Below are positions 58,229-64,000 of a DNA stretch of 64,000 bases, in pieces; within the stretch, counting starts at the first letter, position 1, and each line of letters opens with the position of its first letter. This stretch comes from Triglochin maritima (lineage: Eukaryota; Streptophyta; Magnoliopsida; Alismatales; Juncaginaceae): the NCBI GenBank assembly GCA_963682175.1, contig OY821788.1, positions 17,006,001 through 17,070,000 on the forward strand, in the 5' to 3' direction. The notes under the pieces were generated by a model. The model was not told the DNA's origin and searched no databases. It worked only from the letters and a program-made list of their open reading frames with translations. Made by a program: the position numbers and the translations under genes.

Positions 58229-59214
58229 TGATTAGTAGCATATCATAGATTGCATCATGCTATATATCCTTTATTTTACCACATATTTATGCTACTCGAG
58301 TGTTTGTTTGATGTGTTTCACGGTTAGGACATTAAAGAAGAGAAAGGAAGAGAAAATGACCAAAATGCAAGAAGAATTGACTGGTTTGGAAGGCTTTTAG
58401 ACATGTTTGTAATGCCCAATGACTAGACTGAAAACACAGAGGGACCACAGTATAAAGAAATATATTGTGTCATAAAAATCCATAACCTGAGGAGTAAATA
58501 AGCAATTAAAACAAAACAGGCTCGAACCAACAGGTCCGGGCGCACCCCACATGTTTATTATGTTAACTAAAGCCGCGGTCAGAATTTAGAGGCGATAAGA
58601 CAAACGTGATCCGCTAGTGGCAGATCCTGTTAAGAGTTTGACAGCTGGTTCTCTCCGGCGGGTCGGGTTGTTGGGTTATAGCACTTTGCAACATCCAAAT
58701 GTGATTTTTAGCCATCCGGTTATTTCCAGATCCATCCAAATCCTTATTTCTTCTATAAATAGACTTGTAATGCCTCCTTTTTTCTTCTTCCTCACTCTCC
58801 TCGTTAGGTTAGTTTACTTTCTTGTTTAGTAGAGTAGGTTTTATTTCTTGTTTATTAAAGTAGGTTTTAGCTTCTTAATTTGTAGTGTAGAGGAGGAGAA
58901 CAGGAGAAACCTTGCAATCTTTCATTCAATCTAGTTTAATTCTTGTTCTTTACATTGTGGTCTTTCCTTCGGTGCAATTTCCTTTATGTTTATTCCTTGC
59001 TTAATCTTTCATTTCCACATTGTTTCTCTACCCCATAAGGGTTTATTTTCTAGTTTCATACGCATCATAGTGTAATCCAACCTCATTTCTGTCACTTCTT
59101 TTTCCACTCAAGTATGGTGGGTTCAAACTCGCACACACTGCCTGTGGACTCGACCGGTACTTGCCCACGCTTCATCGCGTCCGTGCACTTGCGGTATTAT
59201 AACCGAATCAATCA
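58229..59214 (+). repeat. Athila-type LTR between copia pol and gag, unit 2 copy
   Basis: 986 bp; it matches 30644-31584 and keeps a 57-bp block with CTTTCATTTCCACATTGTTT and CCCCATAAGGG that unit 1 has lost. The TATAAATAG box is near 58755. The flanks TTTAA and AATTT do not match. Confidence 0.8.
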
Positions 59215-59953
59215 AATTTGACATGGCTCATCAATGTCCTCATTCTCCTCTCTTCTCCTTGGTTCATCAAAAAATTTACATGTAAAGCAAAGGTTGGTTT
59301 GTTCTTGGAGGCTTCTTTGTCATTTCGATGGTTGATTTGAAGTTCGTAAGCCATTAGGTTTCCAAGGAGTTCCTCCATCTTTAATTTGGAAAGATCATGC
59401 ACTTCTTCAATTGTGACGACCTTATCTTCCCAGTCGTTGTTGAGTGACCGGAGGGACTTCCTTGTCATTTCTCCTTCACTATTTTTTCTTCCAAGAACCA
59501 GGAGAGAATTAGTGATATCGGTGAAGCAAGTGTTCATTTCGCTTATGTTCTCACCGATTTGCATAGAAAAAAATCATACTTAATCATGAGGAGACTAATG
59601 CGAGTTTCCTTAGTTTTGCTATGACCATCATGATGTATTTGCAATTTATGCCATATTTCATAAGTACTTTCGCAATCCCAAATTCTATTGTATTCACCTT
59701 TATTAAGGCCACAATAGAAGATGTTAATATTCTTTGAATTCATTTCAATTTTTTTCATTTTGGCCCTAGATAATGAGGCTAATTCTTCTTCATTTGGGGA
59801 TGTGTAGGGATTTTGAAGGAAAATCCAATACTTGAGGTCATTTGAGATTAAGATAATCTTTATTCTATTCTTCCAATATTCATAGTTTGACCCATTAAGC
59901 AAAGGAGGCCTAGTGGTGCATAATCCCTCTACATGATTAGATGTGGATGCCAT
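59215..59953 (-). pseudogene. gag: SIRE-like copia gag remnant, unit 2 copy
   Basis: The open parts are 59543-59953 (MASTSNHVEGLCTTRPPLLN) and 59208-59564, overlapping in different frames exactly as in unit 1, so the frameshift is ancestral. Truncation before the zinc knuckle by the Athila LTR is also shared. Confidence 0.87.
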
Positions 59954-59987
59954 GCTAAAAATACGATTAAGTATGCATTTAGCTCAC

Positions 59988-60004
59988 AAAGCTTTGATAC
60001 CAAA
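59988..60004 (-). promoter_or_regulatory. SIRE-like copia primer-binding site
   Basis: In plus sense GCTTTGATACCAAA ends at 60004, so the minus strand reads TTTGGTATCAAAGC after the LTR. It differs by one base from the common TGGTATCAGAGC site for initiator methionine tRNA. In unit 1 this site is deleted. Confidence 0.85.
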
Positions 60005-61494
60005 TGTAGGATCGTGTATGGTTGGAATGTCTAATCACTTTTAGGGTTAATTAAACTCTACCTTCTCAATCAAAGATGTGCATTGGAAATTAAAAGAAAT
60101 AAGCAAGTAAAGAAGACAATATGCAAACCACAAAATGACTCAGAACATTTTATAGAGGTTCGGCCTCCCGCCTACTTCCTCTATTGTAAGCTCCACTCGA
60201 TTCCCTCGAGCTCCGCCTATGTCTTCACTAACAACCTCATTCCGGGCCAAGATTAAGCCTTGTACAACACAAGCTCAACGAACAATCCTCGCTAGCTTGA
60301 TTTCTTCTCTCACAATCCGGGAGGATCACTTTGGGATCTCACCGAAGTCTATACTAGTGTCTTGGGCTTTCACCAAGAACCTTGCTACTTGATAAACAAT
60401 TTGAGTGGAACAATACTCTCTAAACTTGAGCACACTTAAGTGAATATCGAATTGATGACTAAAGTGTGGAAGGTTTGAGCTTTTGAGTGTTTGGACCTTT
60501 CTCTCTAGTGTAGGAGACAAATAGTAGTGGGAGAGCTATTCTAAACAAGGTTGGGAACATCTATTTATAGGCTCCTAAGGTGTTATAGCCGTTCGGGTTA
60601 AGTGTGGTGAAGAATTGTGCAAGAAACACAAAACAGAAAACTGCAGCACACTTTTCAGTGCCGGTTTGGTCGACCGGACGGGTCAAACGGTCGACCGAAC
60701 AAGGAACTGTCGACCAAGAGGGGAAAGGTCGAATGAAAACAGGCTATAACTGAGTTCACTTAAGTTAAAAGTCGAACAAGAGAGTGGAACGGTCGACCGA
60801 GAATTAGCAAGGATTCTTGGGTTCAAGAGAAATACTCTAGACGGTTGACCGGCGACATTGTAACGATCGACCGGAAATGTCCAGTAAGTTCTGGATAGAC
60901 AAGAATGTTTCAAATGATCGGTCAGAGGCTAAGTGAATTTTGGGGTTTGGATAAGTTTATACAAATACGACCGTTGGTATAATACGACAAGCCTAACAGT
61001 CAAATGACACATGTAGACGGTCGATCGATAGGGTCTAAACGGTCGACTGGTCGGGATGTTAAATTCACTATTTTATAAAAGATCAAACGGTCATCCTGAC
61101 GCATTTCGGTCGACCGAAATTGCATAGGAATTTTTGGTTTAGGTTTAGTGAATTCTGGTCTATGTTTGGGTGACTTATTTAAGTCGAAATGATCTGAGAT
61201 TTTGTGTGTGACTTCTATAAGGAACCTAGTGTGTGTTTATGTAGTATTTTTACTCTTTTATGCTCAAGTACACATAGTTCCTAAGACTCAAAAGAAATAC
61301 CAATTACATGTCTTCAAATGAGCTTTGATTACATGTCTTGACTTGAATCCTTTCTTCCTTGAGTCTTGATCACTTGTAGAAGTTAGCACAATACAAAATA
61401 TATGCCATGCATAATGTGTGATACTCTACATTGATTATAAATAAAATTAGGTTGATTAAATCATCAAAACATAGATTAAGGACAAAAACCAACA
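60005..61494 (-). repeat. SIRE-like copia 5' LTR
   Basis: On the minus strand it starts TGTTGGTTTTTGTCC at 61494 and ends CACGATCCTACA at 60005, 1490 bp. A TATAAATA box (minus) lies at 60562-60569. Between 60660 and 61125 there are about ten copies of a GGTCGACCG-like palindrome. The right breakpoint of the tandem duplication (60400) falls inside this LTR. The matching 3' LTR of this element is not present on the other side (left of 28425 or 56007). Confidence 0.88.
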
Positions 61495-61935
61495 CTTCTT
61501 TCTTCTCCTGCTCTTCTTTCTTTTCTCCTCCCCTGTTTCTTCTTCTCCCCTTCTTTCCTCTTTTCCTCTGCTCCCTTATTCTTCTCCTCTTCGTTTCTCT
61601 CCAATTTCTTCTCTTCTTCTCTTCTTCTCGTTTTCTTTTTTTCTCCTCCTCTCCTTCTTCTTTCTTTGTTCTCTTCTTCCTTTCTCTTCCTCTCCTCCTC
61701 TGCTTTGTCTTTTCTTGCCTTCTCCTCTTCCTTCTCTTCTTTGCCTCCTATGATTTTTTCCTTCCCTTCTCCTCTTCTTTTCTCTTCCTCTGGTTCTTTT
61801 ATTTCCTTCTCCTCTTCCTTTATCTTCCTCTCCTCCGCTACATCTTTTCTTGCCTTCTCCACTTCCTCTTCTATTTTCTTTTTTTATTCCCCCCTTGTCT
61901 CATCTTGTGCTTCATCTTCTCTTCTTCTTGTCCAC
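61495..61935 (+). repeat. Long CT-rich (polypyrimidine) tract
   Basis: About 440 bp made almost only of C and T on the plus strand, built from CTTCTC, TTCTCCTC and CCTTCTCCTCTTCC words. The large open frames on both strands here (plus 61431-61973, Leu/Phe/Ser-rich; minus 61476-61862, Lys/Glu/Arg-rich) follow from the base composition. A real Lys/Glu-rich tail belonging to the minus-strand pseudogene at 62492-62940 cannot be excluded. Confidence 0.85.
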
Positions 61936-62036
61936 TAATGAATTCAAGATTCATCCTGTTTAATATAATGTAATAGCATCAGTATCGCAAATTCTCAATG
62001 AATGTTGTAGAAATTCGTGTTTGATTCACACTTTGG

Positions 62037-62264
62037 TGTCCCTTGAAAGACAACAGTGTCCTTCAAGGGACACAGTCAATCTAACACACACCAGTGTCCA
62101 CACGGTCTCCTTCATGAGACACTTGTGTCCTTCGAAGGACACCTACATCCTTTTAAGGACATACGTGTCCTAAGAAGTACACATGTGTCGTTTTATGCTC
62201 AAACTTGTCCCTCAAAGAATAACACTGTGTTTTGAAGCACAAATTTGTTCTTTTTAAAGGATAG
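62037..62264 (+). repeat. 20-bp palindromic tandem array
   Basis: About eleven units at 19-21 bp spacing. The best unit, GTGTCCTTCGAAGGACAC at 62125-62142, is a perfect 18-bp palindrome. Others are variants, for example GTGTCCTTCAAGGGACAC (62056), CATCCTTTTAAGGACATA (62145), GTGTCCTAAGAAGTACAC (62165), TTGTCCCTCAAAGAATAAC (62205) and GTGTTTTGAAGCACAA (62227). Each unit has its own dyad, so both strands can form a row of small hairpins. The period of 20 is not a multiple of three. Confidence 0.85.
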
Positions 62265-62491
62265 ATTTTATTTTCATGGGTTTAAAGGGACACATACCAT
62301 TTCATAGGTGTAGACATCTGCCGCTTCGACCTGGAATGTGGAGGCACATTCTGTAGGCATCAGAATGTGTCCTTACTGATTTCTTTGTTGTTGTGCTCTA
62401 CCTGTGATGTTCTCTCTAGCTAGGTGTACTAGGTAAATGTTGGAAAGACGTCTCCATCTTTCTCACCTTGCAGGTATTCCATTGACCTTTC
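62265..62491. other. Unassigned spacer
   Basis: No gene, repeat or terminus could be supported here beyond a last GGGACACAT word near 62287. Base composition is ordinary. Confidence 0.4.
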
Positions 62492-62940
62492 TTATCTAAA
62501 ATTTATTTCTTTGTCCTTATCACCAAATTCTTTGTCTTTCTCTCCCAGTTCTTTGTCTTTCTCTCCCAGTTGTTGTTACAGATCCTTGATCGTGTGGTCA
62601 ACCTTGAGCCATCTCAATTTCAGCTCCTTATAGTTGACCTCGTCTTGTAGAGGGTCCCTTAGAATGTCGTGGGCACCCACCATGATCCTCTGAGACAGAA
62701 CGTAGCAGGCAATGTTGGCGATTCGTCGATCGCCACTGGTTCTAGGCTCAACGCGTTCATTGACCTCAGGGTCCTCACATGTCCCTACATTTTTAGATGA
62801 TTTCAGCTTATCTTCTTCTCTCAACTCAACTTCTTCACTGGCTATTTTGAGGAGGGAGATGCCCTGCATTTTCGACACCCTCCATGTATTCCTTGCCCCA
62901 GTTAAGGAACTCCACTGGTTCTTTACTGAGAAACATGGTG
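62492..62940 (-). pseudogene. Unrecognised charged, coiled-coil-like pseudogene fragment
   Basis: The main open part (62576-62878) includes GISLLKIASEEVELREEDKL, VEPRTSGDRRIANIACYVLS and VGAHDILRDPLQDEVNYKEL. After a TAA at 62576-62578 the same frame goes on for 27 codons with QQLGEKDKELGEKDKEFGDK, a seven-residue repeat EKDKELG suited to a coiled coil. Upstream, another frame (from 62936) reads EPVEFLNWGKEYMEGVE, so a frameshift lies near 62860. I do not recognise the family; it could be a decayed host gene or a transposon-borne frame. Confidence 0.5.
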
Positions 62941-63180
62941 GTATCTCATTCTCTACTTTTATCTTCGCACAGAGTCACACCTGAATCAAGTTTTGATATG
63001 TTGTTTCAGGGAAAATGATTGAAATTATTATTTTCTTTACCTAAAGTATGGTCACACATCCGTCCACGTTCCCCTCACCACGAGTAACTCAGCTGGTAGA
63101 TTTCCTTTTCTTCAAATCTCTACTGGCTGTTATTATGTCATCAATCATGTCCCCGAGAACTACCTCTGCCCAGGCATACG
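62941..63180. other. Unassigned flank of the second SIRE-like LTR
   Basis: No domain or repeat is recognised. The last five bases ATACG (63176-63180) would be the left half of a target duplication whose partner lies beyond the window. Confidence 0.4.
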
Positions 63181-64000
63181 TGTTGGTTTTTTGGCCTTAA
63201 TCTATATTTTGATGATTTAACTAACCTATTCTTAATCACAATCAAATGTAGAGTAAAACACATTATGCAAAGAATATATATTGTATTGTGCTAACATCTA
63301 CAAGTGATCAAGACTCAAGGAAGAATGGAATGAAGTCAAGACATGTAATGAAGCCATTTGAAGACATGTAATTTTGCCATTATTTGAGTCTTAGGAATTT
63401 ATGGCAACTTGAGGATACTAGAGTGGTAACCTATGCACATACACACTAGGTTCTATATTGAAGTTACACACCAAATTTCACATCAATTGGACTTCAATAG
63501 ATCACTGAAACCTTAGTCGGAAAATAAGTTAATCCAAACCTAAACTACCTATGAAAAACGGTCGACCGAAACAAGTTTTCCGTTCGACCTTTTCTATCAG
63601 TTAATTGTTCGCTCGAAAAGTGATTTTTCGCAACTCAACCGGTTGATCACTTTTGACCTTTTGGTCGACTGTTTCATGTATTTTCATATGACCGTTACTC
63701 TTCACGTATTCTCCAACGGTCATATTCGTATAAATTTACACAACCCTTAGAATGTATTTAGCCACTGGTCTAACAATGCCTTAACTTGGGTCGACTGGAT
63801 GAAGACAATTATGTGCGCCAAAAGTGCCTGTTATTTTCGGTGGAACAAACATCCATGTTGCGTTCAACAACTAATCTTTCACCTGACCAAACTCTCAGAA
63901 CGGTCGACCACCCCAAGATTTAGTTTGACCGTTCATTTAAGTTATAGCCGTCTGGTTTCACTATGTTTTATGTTTAATTCGAATATTTCCTTAATTTTGT
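63181..64000 (+). repeat. SIRE-like copia LTR, sense, cut by the window end
   Basis: It starts TGTTGGTTTTTTGGCC and follows the reverse complement of the 60005-61494 LTR at an estimated 80 to 90 percent identity, for example TTTTGATGATTTAA, TTGTATTGTGCTAAC and CAAGTGATCAAGACTCAAGG. GGTCGACC-like palindromes recur from about 63559. Whether it is the 5' LTR of a full element or a solo LTR cannot be seen. Confidence 0.88.

Larger units (their letters stand above)
40057..60400 (+). repeat. Tandem segmental duplication, unit 2
   Basis: This is a second, colinear copy of the unit-1 series: TGTAAC-type LTR fragment, Athila A remains, CACTA-like fragment with hexokinase exon, Athila B, a TGTAAG-type LTR fragment, and SIRE-like copia remains. 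The three bases AAT are shared by the left breakpoint (2214-2216), the junction (40054-40056) and the right breakpoint (60398-60400), as expected for a microhomology junction. Unit 2 lacks the three younger insertions and shows their uninterrupted targets. It has lost two blocks, corresponding to about 12803-13282 and 17013-17643 of unit 1. Confidence 0.93.

Noticed and set aside
60005..61494. A complete SIRE-like copia element paired with the LTR at 63181
   Set aside because: The two LTRs point in opposite directions and the DNA between them is not retrotransposon interior, so they belong to separate insertions.
61431..61973. Long plus frame (180 codons, Leu/Phe/Ser) and a 128-codon minus Lys/Glu frame
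   Set aside because: Both follow directly from the CT-rich composition of 61495-61935; no domain and no start context support a gene.

Overview
This window is plant nuclear DNA from a TE-dense, probably pericentromeric, heterochromatic region. It holds Ty3/gypsy Athila-type and Ty1/copia LTR retrotransposons, plant tRNA primer-binding sites, 5-bp and 8-bp target-site duplications, a hAT-type element and CACTA-type subterminal repeats. A captured exon matches plant hexokinase. I found no intact host gene, no rRNA or tRNA gene and no microbial feature. The species cannot be named from the sequence; an angiosperm is the safe call.

The dominant structure is a direct tandem segmental duplication. 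Unit 1 is 2217-40056 and unit 2 is 40057-60400, joined at a 3-bp AAT microhomology. Unit 2 is about 20.3 kb. Unit 1 is longer because three elements sit in it that are absent from unit 2: a Ty1/copia element (3283-11432, target duplication TATAT), a gag-only Athila (32635-39929, target duplication CTCAA) and a hAT-like element (26176-27180, 8-bp target duplication). For each, unit 2 keeps the single-copy empty target (41087-41091, 60274-60278, 54731-54738). Unit 2 in turn has two deletions of about 0.48 and 0.63 kb.

Layout. 1-1404: antisense Athila-type integrase remnant. 1405-15896: an antisense, internally deleted Athila (A) whose 3' LTR is split by a 2.7-kb solo LTR (1974-12837), itself split by the copia element. 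15897-17096: end of a CACTA-like element carrying gene-like exons, including one hexokinase exon. 17097-17591 and 27612-28424: one LTR fragment split by Athila B. 17592-27606: Athila B, sense, old and rearranged, with the hAT element in its 3' LTR. 28425-40056: antisense SIRE-like copia remains (RT-RNase H, gag, 5' LTR) broken by an Athila-type LTR and by the gag-only Athila C. 40057-60400: second copy of the whole series. 60005-61494: the SIRE-like 5' LTR, which carries on past the duplication breakpoint. 61495-63180: unduplicated DNA with a pyrimidine tract, a 20-bp palindromic tandem array and a Lys/Glu-rich pseudogene. 63181-64000: start of a second, sense LTR of the SIRE-like family.

All coding regions recognised are broken by stop codons, frameshifts or deletions, so no protein in this window is likely to be made intact. 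The value of the window is historical: nested insertions with matching empty sites allow the order of events to be read directly. Every identity figure given here was counted by eye.
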